From Spongilla lacustris (taxonomy: Eukaryota; Porifera; Demospongiae; Spongillida; Spongillidae): a stretch of DNA of 64,000 bases. The translations under genes were made by a program, and so were the position numbers. The notes below the pieces were generated by a model that ran no database searches, was not told the DNA's origin, and was given only the letters and a program-made list of their open reading frames with translations. The stretch lies in assembly GCA_949361645.1 (NCBI GenBank), contig OX442425.1, positions 4,713,442-4,777,441 on the forward strand, read 5' to 3'. How positions within the stretch are numbered: position 1 is the stretch's first letter; each line of letters starts with the position of its first letter. Positions 35,501 through 51,000 of this stretch are shown here, piece by piece.

Positions 35501-38500
35501 GATACATATGGATAGTATGTCTGAGTGTATTAGATTTAATTTACCATTGAATGGTTTATGATAAACCATGTTAAACCATAAGTGTTATTTCCACAGAGAT
35601 TTTCACAATAGGTATGCTATCAGTAAAATCATAGTAACGACTTTTAATAATTAAACCATTACTAGTTAGTAAATCTAGATACATATGGATAGTATGTCTA
35701 AGTTTATTCGATTTAATTTACCATTGAATGGTTTATGATAAACCATGTTAAACCATAAGTGTTATTTCCACAATGAGATATTCACATTTGGTATACTATC
35801 ATTAAAATCATAATAAGTACATTTAATAATTAAACCATTACTAGTTAGTAAATCCAGATACATATAGATAATATGTCTGAGTGTATTAGATTTAATTTAC
35901 CATTGAATGGTTTATGATAAACCATGTTAAACCATAAGTGTTATTTCCACAGAGATTTTCACAATAGGTATGCTATCAGTAAAATCATAGTAACGACTTT
36001 TAATAATTAAACCATTACTAGTTAGTAAATCTAGATACATATGGATAGTATGTCTAAGTTTATTCGATTTAATTTACCATTGAATGGTTTATGATAAACC
36101 ATGTTAAACCATAAGTGTTATTTCCACAATGAGATATTCACATTTGGTATACTATCATTAAAATCATAATAAGTACATTTAATAATTAAACCATTACTAG
36201 TTAGTAAATCCAGATACATATAGATAATATGTCTGAGTATATGAGATTTAGTTTACCATTGAATGGTTTATGATAAACCATGTTAAACCATAAGTGTTAT
36301 TTCCACACTGAGATATTCACAATAGGTATACTATCATTAAAATCATAATAAGTACATTTAATATTTAAACCATTACTAGTTAGTAAATCTAGATACATAT
36401 GGATAGTATGTCTGAGTGTATCAGACTTAATTTACCATTGAATGGTTTATGATAAACCATGTTAAACCATAAGTGTTATTTCCACACTGAGATATTCACA
36501 ATTGGTATACTATTATTTAAATCATAATAACGACGTTTAATAATTAAACCATTACTAGTTAGTAAATCTAGATACATATGGATAGTATGTCTGAGTGTAT
36601 TAGATTTAATTTACCATTGAATGGTTTATGATAAACCATGTTAAACCATAAGTGTTATTTCCACACTGAGATATTCACAATTGGTATACCATCATTAATA
36701 TCATAATAAGTACATTTAATAATTAAACCATTACTAGTTAGTAAATCTAGATACATATTGATAGTATGTCTGAGTGTATTAGATTTAATTTACCATTGAA
36801 TAGTTTATGATAAACCATGTTAAACCATAAGTGTTATTTCCACAGAGATTTTCACAATAGGTATGCTATCAGTAAAATCATAGTAACGACTTTTAATAAT
36901 TAAACCATTACTAGTTAGTAAATCTAGATACATATGGATAGTATGTCTAAGTTTATTCGATTTAATTTACCATTGAGTGGTTTATGATAAACCATGTTAA
37001 ACCATAAGTGTTATTTCCACAATGAGATATTCACATTTGGTATACTATCATTAAAATCATAATAAGTACATTTAATAATTAAACCATTACTAGTTAGTAA
37101 ATCCAGATACATATAGATAAGATTTAGTTTACCATTGAATGGTTTATGATAAACCATGTTAAACCATAAGTGTTATTTCCACACTGAGATATTCACAATA
37201 GGTATACCATCATTAAAATCATAATAAGTACATTTAATATTTAAACCATTACTAGTTAGTAAATCTAGATACATATAGATAGTATGTCTGAGTGTATTAG
37301 ATTTAATTTACCATTGAATGGTTTATGATAAACCATGTTAAACCATAAGTGTTATTTCCACACTGAGATATTCACAATTGGTATACTATTATTTAAATCA
37401 TAATAACGACGTTTAATAATTAAACCATTACTAGTTAGTAAATCTAGATACATAAGGATAGTATGTCTGAGTGTATTAGATTTAATTTACCATTGAATGG
37501 TTTATGATAAACCATGTTAAACCATAAGTGTTATTTCCACACTGAGATATTCACAATTGGTATACCATCATTAATATCATAATAAGTACATTTAATAATT
37601 AAACCATTACTAGTTAGTAAATCTAGATACATATGGATAGTATGTCTGAGTGTATTAGATTTAATTTACCATTGAATAGTTTATGATAAACCATGTTAAA
37701 CCATAAGTGTTATTTCCACAGAGATTTTCACAATAGGTATGCTATCAGTAAAATCATAGTAACGACTTTTAATAATTAAACCATTACTACTTAGTAAATG
37801 TAGATACGTATAGATAGTATGTCTGAGAGTTTTAGATTTAATTTACCATTGAATGGTTTATGATAAACCATGTTAAACCATAAGTGTTATTTCCACAATG
37901 AGATATTCACATTTGGTATACTATCATTAAAATCATAATAAGTACATTTAATAATTAAACCATTACTAGTTAGTAAATCCAGATACATATAGATAATATG
38001 TCTGAGTATATGAGATTTAGTTTACCATTGAATGGTTTATGATAAACCATGTTAAACCATAAGTGTTATTTCCACACTGAGATATTCACAATAGGTATAC
38101 TATCATTAAAATCATAATAAGTACATTTAATATTTAAACCATTACTAGTTAGTAAATCTAGATACATACGGATAGTATGTCTGAGTGTATTAGATTTAAT
38201 TTACCATTGAATGGTTTATGATAAACCATGTTAAACCATAAGTGTTATTTCCACACTGAGATATTCACAATTGGTGTACTATTATTTAAATCATAATAAC
38301 GACGTTTAATAATTAAACCATTACTTGTTAGTAAATCTAGATACATATGGATAGTATGTCTGAGTGTATTAGATTTAATTTACCATTGAATGGTTTATGA
38401 TAAACCATGTTAAACCATAAGTGTTATTTCCACACTGAGATATTCACAATAGGTATGCTATCATTAAAATCATAATAAGTACATTTAATATTTAAACCAT

Positions 38501-38790
38501 TACTAGTTAGTAAATCTAGATACATACGGATAGTATGTCTGAGTGTATTAGATTTAATTTACCATTGAATGGTTTATGATAAACCATGTTAAACCATAAG
38601 TGTTATTTCCACACTGAGATATTCACAATAGGTATGCTATCAGTAAAATCATAGTAACGACTTTTAATCATTAAACAATTACTAGTTAGTAAATCTATAT
38701 ACATATGGATAGTATGTATGAGTTGATTAGATTTAATTTACCATTGAATGGTTTATGATAAACCATGTTAAACCATAAGAGTTATTTCCA
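23475..38790. repeat. Tandem duplication of a 7.5-7.8-kb block
   Basis: Markers at 23481, 24021 and 25101 recur at 30961, 31501 and 32581, an offset of 7,480 bp. Later markers (28581 and 36417; 29281 and 37117; 29951 and 37787) are offset by 7,836 bp. The second copy therefore gained 356 bp, two monomers, near 35880. A hybrid monomer at about 30950, reading AAGAGTTATTTCCACAC then AGATTTTCAC, marks the exchange junction. Confidence 0.85.
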
Positions 38791-41700
38791 CACTGAGATA
38801 CTCACAATAGGTGTACTATCATTAAAATCATAATAACGACTTTAAATAATTAAATCATTACTAGTTAGTAAATGTAGATACATATAGATAGTATGTCTGA
38901 GTGTATTAGATTTAATTTACCATTGATTGGTTTATGATAAACCATTTTAAACCATAAGTGTTATTTCCACAATGAGAAATTCACATTTGGTGTACTATCA
39001 TTAAAATCATAATAAGTACATTTAATAATTAAACCATTACTAGTTAGTAAATCCAGATACATATGGATAGTATGTCTGAGTGTATTAGATTTAATTTACC
39101 AATGAATGGTTTATGATAAACCATGTTAAACCATGTGTTATTTCCACACTGAGATACTCACAATAGGTATACTATCACTAAAATCATGATAATACATTTA
39201 ATAATTAATCCATTACTAGTTAGTAAATCTAGATACATATGGATAGTATGTCTGAGTTTATTAGATTTAATTTACCATTGAATGGTTTATGATAAATCAT
39301 GTTAAACCATAAGTGTTATTTCCACACTGAGATATTCACAATAGGTATACTATCACTAAAATCATATTAACGACGTTTAGTAATTAAACCATTACTAGTT
39401 AGTAAATCTGGATACATATGGATAGTATGTCTGAGTGTATTAGATTTAATTTACCATTGATTGGTTTATGATAAACCATGTTAAACCATAAGTGTTATTT
39501 CCACAATGAGATATTCACATTTGGTGTACTATCATTAAAATCATAATAAGTACATTTAATAATTAAACCATTACTAGTTAGTAAATCCAGATACATATGG
39601 ATAGTATGTCTGAGTTTATTAGATTTAATTTACCATTGAATGGTTTATGATAAATCATGTTAAACCATAAGTGTAATTTCCACACTGAGATATTCACAAT
39701 AGGTATACTATCACTAAAATCATATTAACGACGTTTAATAATTAAACCATTACTAGTTAGTAAATCTTGATACATATGGATAGTATGTCTAAGTTTATTC
39801 GATTTAATTTACCATTGAATGGTTTATGATAAACCATGTTAAACCATAAGTGTTATTTCCACAATGACATTTGGTATACTATCATTAAAATCATAATAAG
39901 TACATTTAATAATTAAACCATTACTAGTTAGTAAATCCAGATACATATAGATAATATGTCTGAGTATATGAAATTTAGTTTACCATTGAATGGTTTATGA
40001 TAAACCATGTTAAACCATAAGTGTTATTTCCACACTAAGATATTCACAATAGGTATACTATCATTAAAATCATAATAAGTACATTTAATATTTAAACCAT
40101 TACTAGTTAGTAAATCTAGATACATACGGATAGTATGTCTGAGTGTATTAGATTTAATTTACCATTGAATGGTTTATGATAAACCATGTTACACCATAAG
40201 TGTTATTTCCACACTGAGATTTTCACAATAGGTATGCTATCAGTAAAATCATAGTAACGACTTTTAATCATTAAACCATTACTAGTTAGTAAATCCAGAT
40301 ACATATGGATAGTATGTCTGAGTGTATTAGATTTAATTTACCATTGAATGGTTTATGATAAACCATGTTAAACCATAAGTGTTATTTCCACAATGAGATA
40401 ATCACATTTGGTATACTATCATTAAAATCATAATAAGTACATTTAATAATTAAACCATTACTAATTAGTAAATTCGGATACATATGGATAGTATGTCTGA
40501 GTGTATTAGATTTAATTTACCAATGAATGGTTTATGATAAACCATGTTAAACCATAAGTGTTATTTCCACACTGACAATAGGTATGCTATCAGTAAAATC
40601 ATAGTAACGACTTTTAATCATTAAACAATTACTAGTTAGTAAATCTATATACATATGGATAGTATGTCTGAGTTTATTAGATTTATTTTACTATTGAATG
40701 GTTTATGATAAACCATGTTAAACCATAAGTGTTATTTCCACACTGAGATATTCACAATAGGTATGCTATCAGTAAAATCATAGTAAAGACTTTTAATCAT
40801 TAAACAATTACTAGTTAGTAAATCTATATACATAAGGATAGTATGTCTGAGTTTATTAGATTTAATTTACCATTGAATGGTTTATGATAAACCATGTTAA
40901 ACCATAAGTGTTATTTCCACAATGAGATATTCACATTTGGTATACTATCATTAAAATCATAATAAGTACATTTAATAATTAAACCATTACTAGTTAGTAA
41001 ATCCAGATACATATAGATAATATGTCTGAGTATATGAGATTTAGTTTACCATTGAATGGTTTATGATAAACCATGTTAAACCATAAGTGTTATTTCCACA
41101 CTGAGATATTCACAATAGGTATACTATCATTAAAATCATAATAAGTACATTCAATATTTAAACCATTACTAGTTAGTAAATCTAGATACATATGGATAGT
41201 ATGTCTGAGTGTATTAGATTTAATTTACCATTGAATGGTTTATGATAAACCATGTTAAACCATAAGTGTTATTTCCACAATGAGATAATCACATTTGGTA
41301 TACTATCATTAAAATCATAATAAGTACATTTAATAATTAAACCATTACTAATTAGTAAATTCGGATACATATGGATAGTATGTCTGAGTGTATTAGATTT
41401 AATTTACCATTGAATGGTTTATGATAAACCATGTTAAACCATGTGTTATTTCCACACTGAGAAATTCACAATAGGTATGCTATCAGTAAAATCATAGTAA
41501 CGACTTTTAATCATTAAACAATTACTAGTTAGTAAATCTATATACATATGGATAGTATGTCTGAGTTTATTAGATTTAATTTACCATTGAATGGTTTATG
41601 ATAAACCATGTTAAACCATAAGTGTTATTTCCACACTGAGATATTCACAATTGGTATACTATTATTTAAATCATAATAACGACGTTTAATAATTAAACCA

Positions 41701-43399
41701 TTACTAGTTAGTAAATTCGGATACATATGGATAGTATGTCTGAGTGTATTAGATTTAATTTACCATTGAATGGTTTATGATAAACCATGTTAAACCATAA
41801 GTGTTATTTCCACAATGAGATAATCACATTTGGTATACTATCATTAAAATCATAATAAGTACATTTAATAATTAAACCATTACTAGTTAGTAAATCCAGA
41901 TACATATGGATAGTATGTCTGAGTGTATTAGATTTAATTTACCATTGAATGGTTTATGATAAACCATGTTAAACCATAAGTGTTATTTCCACACTGAGAT
42001 ATTCACAATAGGTATGCTATCAGTAAAATCATAGTAACGACTTTTAATCATTAAACAATTACCAGTTAGTAAATCTATATACATATGGATAGTATGTCTG
42101 AGTTTATTAGATTTATTTACCATTGAATGGTTTATGATAAACCATGTTAAACCATAAGTGTTATTTCCACAATGAGATATTCACATTTGGTATACTATCA
42201 TTAAAATCATAATAAGTACATTTAATAATTAAACCATTACTAGTTAGTAAATCCAGATACATATGGATAGTATGTCTGAGTGTATTAGATTTAATTTACC
42301 ATTGAATGGTTTATGATAAACCATGTTAAACCATAAGTGTTATTTCCACACTGAGATATTCACAATTGGTATACCATCATTAATATCATAATAAGTACAT
42401 TTAATAATTAAACCATCACTAGTTAGTAAATCTAGATACATATGGATAGTATGTCTGAGTGTATTAGATTTAATTTACCATTGAATGGTTTATGATAAAC
42501 CATGTTAAACCATAAGTGTTATTTCCACAATGAGATAATCACATTTGGTATACTATCATTAAAATCATAAGTACATTTAATAATTAAACCATTACTAATT
42601 AGTAAATTCGGATACTTATGGATAGTATGTCTAAGTGTATTAGATTTAATTTACCATTGAATGGTTTATGATAAACCATGTTAAACCATAAGTGTTATTT
42701 CCACACTGAGATATTCACAATAGGTATGCTATCAGTAAAATCATAGTAACGACTTTTAATCATTAAACAATTACCAGTTAGTAAATCTATATACATATGG
42801 ATAGTATGTCTGAGTTTATTAGATTTAATTTACCATTGAATGGTTTATGATAAACCATGTTAAACCATAAGTGTTATTTCCACAATGAGATATTCACATT
42901 TGGTGTACTATCATTAAAATCATAATAAGTACATTTAATAATTAAACCATTACTAGTTAGTAAATCTAGATACATATGGATAGTATGTCTGAGTGTATTA
43001 GATTTAATTTAGCATTGAATGGTTTATGATAAACCATGTTAAACCATAAGTGTTATTTCCACAATGAGATAATCACATTTGGTATACTATCATTAAAATC
43101 ATAATAAGTACATTTAATAATTAAACCATTACTAGTTAGTAAATTCGGATACATATGGATAGTATGTCTGAGTGTATTAGATTTAATTTACCATTGAATG
43201 GTTTATGATAAACCATGTTAAACCATAAGTGTTATTTCCACAATGAGATAATCACATTTGGTATACTATCATTAAAATCATAATAAGTACATTTAATAAT
43301 TAAATCATTACTAGTTAGTAAATTCGGATACATATGGATAGTATGTCTGAGTGTATTAGATTTAATTTACCATTGAATGGTTTATGATAAACCATGTTA

Positions 43400-46300
43400 A
43401 ACCATAAGTGTTATTTCCACACTGAGATATACATAATAGGTATGCTATCAGTAAAATTATAGTAACGACTTTTAATCATTAAACAATTACTAGTTAGTAA
43501 ATCTATATACATATGGATAGTATGTATGAGTTTATTAGATTTAATTTACCATTGAATGGTTTATGATAAACCATGTTAAACCATAAGAGTTATTTCCACA
43601 CTGTGATACTCACAATAGGTGTACTATCATTAAAATCATAATAACGACTTTAAATAATTAAATCATTACTAGTTAGTAAATGTAGATACATATAGATAGT
43701 ATGTCTAAGTGTATTAGATTTAATTTACCATTGATTGGTTTATGATAAACCATTTTAAACCATAAGTGTTATTTCCACAATGAGATATTCACATTTGGTG
43801 TACTATCCTTAAAATCATAATAAGTACATTTAATAATTAAACCATTACTAGTTAGTAAATCCAGATACATATAGATAATATGTCTGAGTATATGAGATTT
43901 AGTTTACCATTGAATGGTTTATGATAAACCATGTTAAACCATAAGTGTTATTTCCACACTGAGATATTCACAATAGGTATACCATCATTTAAATCATAAT
44001 AAGTACATTTAATATTTAAACCATTACTAGTTAGTAAATCTAGATACATACGGATAGTATGTCTGAGTGTATTAGATTTAATTTACCATTGAATGGTTTA
44101 TGATAAACCATGTTAAACCATAAGTGTTATTTCCACACTGAGATATTCACAATTGGTGTACTATTATTTAAATCATAATAACGACGTTTAATAATTAAAC
44201 CATTACTAGTTAGTAAATCTAGATACATATGGATAGTATGTCTGAGTGTATTAGATTTAATTTACCATTGAATGGTTTATGATAAACCATGTTAAACCAT
44301 AAGTGTTATTTCCACACTGAGATATTCACAATAGGTATGCTATCAGTAAAATCATAGTAACGACTTTTAATCATTAAACAATTACTAGTTAGTAAATCTA
44401 TATACATATGGATAGTATGTACGAGTTGATTAGATTTAATTTACCATTGAATGGTTTATGATAAACCATGTTAAACCATAAGAGTTATTTCCACACTGAG
44501 ATACTCACAATAGGTGTACTATCATTAAAATCATAATAACGACTTTAAATAATTAAATCATTACTAGTTAGTAAATGTAGATACATATAGATAGTATGTC
44601 TGAGTGTATTAGATTTAATTTACCATTGATTGGTTTATGATAAACCATTTTAAACCATAAGTGTTATTTCCACAATGAGATATTCACATTTGGTGTACTA
44701 TCATTAAAATCATAATAAGTACATTTAATAATTAAACCATTACTAGTTAGTAAATCCAGATACATATGGATAGTATGTCTGAGTGTATTAGATTTAATTT
44801 ACCAATGAATGGTTTATGATAAACCATGTTAAACCATGTGTTATTTCCACACTGAGATATTCACAATAGGTATACTATCACTAAAATCATGATAATACAT
44901 TTAATAATTAATCCATTACTAGTTAGTAAATCTAGATACATATGGATAGTATGTCTGAGTTTATTAGATTTAATTTACCATTGAATGGTTTATGATAAAT
45001 CATGTTAAACCATAAGTGTTATTTCCACACTGAGATATTCACAATAGGTATACTATCACTAAAATCATATTAACGACGTTTAGTAATTAAACCATTACTA
45101 GTTAGTAAATCTGGATACATATGGATAGTATGTCTGAGAGTATTAGATTTAATTTACCATTGATTGGTTTATGATAAACCATGTTAAACCATAAGTGTTA
45201 TTTCCACAATGAGATATTCACATTTGGTGTACTATCATTAAAATCATAATAAGTACATTTAATAATTAAACCATTACTAGTTAGTAAATCCAGATACATA
45301 TGGATAGTATGTCTGAGTTTATTAGATTTAATTTACCATTGAATGGTTTATGATAAATCATGTTAAACCATAAGTGTTATTTCCACACTGAGATATTCAC
45401 AATAGGTATACTATCACTAAAATCATATTAACGACGTTTAATAATTAAACCATTACTAGTTAGTAAATCTTGATACATATGGATAGTATGTCTAAGTTTA
45501 TTCGATTTAATTTACCATTGAATGGTTTATGATAAACCATGTTAAACCATAAGTGTTATTTCCACAATGACATTTGGTATACTATCATTAAAATCATAAT
45601 AAGTACATTTAATAATTAAACCATTACTAGTTAGTAAATCCAGATACATATAGATAATATGTCTGAGTATTTGAGATTTAGTTTACCATTGAATGGTTTA
45701 TGATAAACCATGTTAAACCATAAGTGTTATTTCCACACTGAGATATTCACAATAGGTATGCTATCAGTAAAATCATAGTAACGACTTTTAATCATTTAAC
45801 AATTACTAGTTAGTAAATCTATATACATATGGATAGTATGTCTGAGTTTATTAGATTTAATTTACCATTGAATGGTTTATGATAAACCATGTTAAACCAT
45901 AAGTGTTATTTCCACACTGAGATATTCACAATTGGTATACTATTATTTAAATCACAATAACGACGTTTAATAATTAAACCATTACAAGTTAGGAAATTCG
46001 GATACATATGGATAGTATGTCTGAGTGTATTTGATTTAATTTACCATTGAATGGTTTATGATAAACCATGTTAAACCATAAGTGTTATTTCCACACTGAG
46101 ATATTCACAATAGGTATACTATCACTAAAATCATATTAACGACGTTTAATAATTAAACCATTACTAGTTAGTAAATCTGGATACATATGGATAGTATGTC
46201 TGAGTGTATTAGATTTAATTTACCATTGAATAGTTTATGATAAACCATGTTAAACCATAAGTGTTATTTCCACAGAGATTTTCACAATAGGTATGCTATC

Positions 46301-46750
46301 AGTAAAATCATAGTAACGACTTTTAATAATTAAACCATTACTAGTTAGTAAATCTAGATACATATGGATAGTATGTCTAAGTTTATTCGATTTAATTTAC
46401 CATTGAATGGTTTATGATAAACCATGTTAAACCATAAGTGTTATTTCCACAATGAGATATTCACATTTGGTATACTATCATTAAAATCATAATAAGTACA
46501 TTTAATAATTAAACCATTACTAGTTAGTAAATCCAGATACATATAGATAATATGTCTGAGTATATGAGATTTAGTTTACCATTGAATGGTTTATGATAAA
46601 CCATGTTAAACCATAAGTGTTATTTCCACACTGAGATATTCACAATAGGTATACTATCATTAAAATCATAATAAGTACATTTAATATTTAAACCATTACT
46701 AGTTAGTAAATCTAGATACATATGGATAGTATGTCTGAGTGTATCAGACT
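43400..46750. repeat. Third partial copy of the 7.5-kb block
   Basis: The variant GGTATGCTATCAGTAAAATTATAG, found at 25101 and 32581, occurs again at 43439. GTATCAGACTTAAT, found at 28582 and 36418, occurs again at 46741. Monomer order between them follows the earlier copies, with a few point changes and internal length differences. Confidence 0.7.
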
Positions 46751-48099
46751 TAATTTACCATTGAATGGTTTATGATAAACCATGTTAAACCATAAGTGTT
46801 ATTTCCACAATGAGATATTCACATTTGGTATACTATCATTAAAATAATAATAAGTACATTTAATAATTAAACCATTACTAGTTAGTAAATCCAGATACAT
46901 ATAGATAATATGTCTGAGTATATGAGATTTAGTTTACCATTGAATGGTTTATGATAAACCATGTTAAACCATAAGAGTTATTTCCACACTGAGATACTCA
47001 CAATAGGTGTACTATCATTAAAATCATAATAACGACTTTAAATAATTAAATCATTACTAGTTAGTAAATGTAGATACATATAGATAGTATGTCTGAGTGT
47101 ATTAGATTTAATTTACCATTGATTGGTTTATGATAAACCATGTTAAACCATAAGTGTTATTTCCACACTGAGATACTCACATTTGGTATACTTTCATTAA
47201 AATCATAATAACGACTTTAAATAATTAAATCATTACTAGTTAGAAAATCTGGATACATATGGATAGTATGTCTGAGTGTATTAGATTTAATTTACCATTG
47301 AATAGTTTATGATAAACCATGTTAAACCATAAGTGTTATTTCCACAGAGATTTTCACAATTGGTATGCTATCAGTAAAATCATAGTAACGACTTTTAATA
47401 ATTAAACCATTACTAGTTAATAAATCTAGATACATATGGATAGTATGTCTAAGTTTATTCGATTTAATTTACCATTGAATGGTTTATGATAAACCATGTT
47501 AAACCATAAGTGTTATTTCCACAATGAGATATTCACATTTGGTATACTATCATTAAAATAATAATAAGTACATTTAATAATTAAACCATTCCTAGTTAGT
47601 AAATCCAGATACATATAGATAATATGTCTGAGTATATGAGATTTAGTTTACCATTGAATGGTTTATGATAAACCATGTTAAACCATAAGTGTTATTTCCA
47701 CACTGAGATATTCACAATAGGTATACTATCATTAAAATCATAATAAGTACATTTAATAATTAAACCATTACTAGTTAGTAAATCCAGATACATATGGATA
47801 GTATGTCTGAGTGTATTAGATTTAATTTACCAATGAATGGTTTAAGATAAACCATGTTAAACCATGTGTTATTTCCACACTGAGATATTCACAATAGGTA
47901 TACTATCACTAAAATCATAATAATACATTTAATAATTAAACCATTACTAGTTAGTAAATCTAGATACATATGGATAGTATGTCTGAGTTTATTAGATTTA
48001 ATTTACCATTGAATGGTTTATGATAAATCTTGTTAAACCATAATTGTTATTTCCACACTAAGATATTCACAATAGGTATACTATCACTAAAATCATATT

Positions 48100-51000
48100 A
48101 ACGACGTTTAATAATTAAACCATTACTAGTTAGTAAATCTGGATACATATGGATAGTATGTCTGAGTGTATTAGATTTAATTTACCATTGAATAGTTTAT
48201 GATAAACCATGTTAAACCATACGTGTTATTTCCACAGAGATTTTCACAATAGGTATGCTATCAGTAAAATCATAGTAACGACTTTTAATAATTAAACCAT
48301 TACTAGTTAGTAAATCTAGATACATATGGATAGTATGTCTAAGTTTATTCGATTTAATTTACCATTGAATGGTTTATGATAAACCATGTTAAACCATAAG
48401 TGTTATTTCCACAATGAGATATTCACATTTGGTATACTATCATTAAAATCATAATAAGTACATTTAATAATTAAACCATTACTAGTTAGTAAATCCAGAT
48501 ACATATAGATAATATGTCTGAGTATATGAGATTTAGTTTACCATTGAATGGTTTATGATAAACCATGTTAAACCATAAGTGTTATTTCCACACTGAGATA
48601 TTCACAATAGGTATACTATCATTAAAATCATAATAAGTACATTTAATATTTAAACCATTACAAGTTAGTAAATCTAGATACATACGGATAGTATGTCTGA
48701 GTGTATTAGATTTAATTTACCATTGAATGGTTTATGATAAACCATGTTAAACCATGTGTTATTTCCAAACTGAGATATTCACAATTGGTATACTATTATT
48801 TAAATCATAATAACGACGTTTAATAATTAAACCATTACTAGTTAGTAAATCTAGATACATATGGATAGCATGTCTGAGTGTATTAGATTTAATTTACCAT
48901 TGAATGGTTTATGATAAACCATGTTAAACCATCAGTGTTATTTCCACACTGAGATATTCACAATTGGTATACCATCATTAATATCATAATAAGTACATTT
49001 AATAATTAAACCATCACTAGTTAGTAAATCTAGATACATATGGATAGTATGTCTGAGTGTATTAGATTTAATTTACCATTGAATGGTTTATGATAAACCA
49101 TGTTAAACCATAAGTGTTATTTCCACAATGAGATAATCACATTTGGTATACTATCATTAAAATCATAATAAGTACATTTAACAATTAAACCATTACTAGT
49201 TAGTAAATTCGGATACATATGGATAGTATGTCTGAGTGTATTAGATTTAATTTACCATTGAATGGTTTATGATAAACCACGTTAAACCATAAGTGTTATT
49301 TCCACACTGAGATATTCACAACAGGTATGCTATCAGTAAAATCATAGTCACGACTTTTAATCATTAAACAATTACTAGTTAGTAAATCTATATACATATG
49401 GATAGTATGTATGAGTTTATTACATTTAATTTACCATTGAATGGTTTATGATAAACCATGTTAAACCATAAGAGTTATTTCCACACTGAGATACTCACAA
49501 TGGGTGTACTATCATTAAAATCATAATAACGACTTTAAATAATTAAATCATTACTAGTTAGTAAATGTAGATACATATAGATAGTATGTCTGAGTGTATT
49601 AGAATTAATTTACCATTGATTGGTTTATGATAAACCATTTTAAACCATAAGTGTTATTTCCACAATGAGATATTCACATTTGGTGTACTATCATTAAAAT
49701 CATAATAAGTACATTTAACAAATAAACCATTACTAGTTAGTAAATCCAGATACATATAGATAATATGTCTGAGTATATGAGATTTAGTTTACCATTGAAT
49801 GGTTTATGATAAACCATGTTAAACAATAAGTGTTATTTCCACACTGAGATATTCACAATAGGTATACTATCATTAAAATCATAATAAGTACATTTAATAA
49901 TTAAACCATTACTAGTTAGTAAATCTAGATACATATGGATAGTATGTCTGAGTTTATTAGATTTAATTTACCATTGAATGGTTTATGATAAATCATGTTA
50001 AACCATAAGTGTTATTTCCACACTGAGATATTCACCTTAGGTATACTATCACTAAAATCATATTAACGACGTTTAATAATTAAACCATTACTAGTTAGTA
50101 AATCTGGATACATATGGATAGTATGTCTGAGTGTATTAGATTTAATTTACCATTGAATGGTTTATGATAAATCATGTTAAACCATTAGTGTTATTTCCAC
50201 ACTGAGATATTCACAATAGGTATACTATCACTAAAATCATATTAACGACGTTTAATAATTAAACCATTACTAGTTAGTAAATCTGGATACATATGGATAG
50301 TATGTCTGAGTGTATTAGATTTAATTTACCATTGAATAGTTTATGATAAACCATGTTAAAACATGTGTTATTTCCACAGAGATTTTCACAATAGGTATGC
50401 TATCAGTAAAATCATAGTAACGACTTTTAATAATTAAACCATTACTAGTTAGTAAATCTAGATACATATGGATAGTATGTCTAAGTTTATTCGATTTAAT
50501 TTACCATTGAATGGTTTATGATAAACCATTTTAAACCATAAGTGTTATTTCCACAATGAGATATTCACATTTGGTATACTATCATTAAAATCATAATAAG
50601 TACATTTAATAATTAAACCATTACTAGTTAGTAAATCCAGATACATATAGATAATATGTCTGAGTATATGAGATTTAGTTTACCATTGAATGGTTTATGA
50701 TAAACCATGTTAAACCATAAGTGTTATTTCCACAGAGATTTTCACAATAGGTATGCTATCAGTAAAATCATAGTAACGACTTTTAATAATTAAACCTTTA
50801 CTAGTTAGTAAATCTAGATACATATGGATAGTATGTCTAAGTTTATTCGATTTAATTTACCATTGAATGTTTTATGATAAACCATGTTAAACCATAAGTG
50901 TTATTTCCACAATGAGATATTCACATTTGGTATACTATCATTAAAATCATAATAAGTACATTTAATAATTAAACCATTACTAGTTAGTAAATCCAGATAC

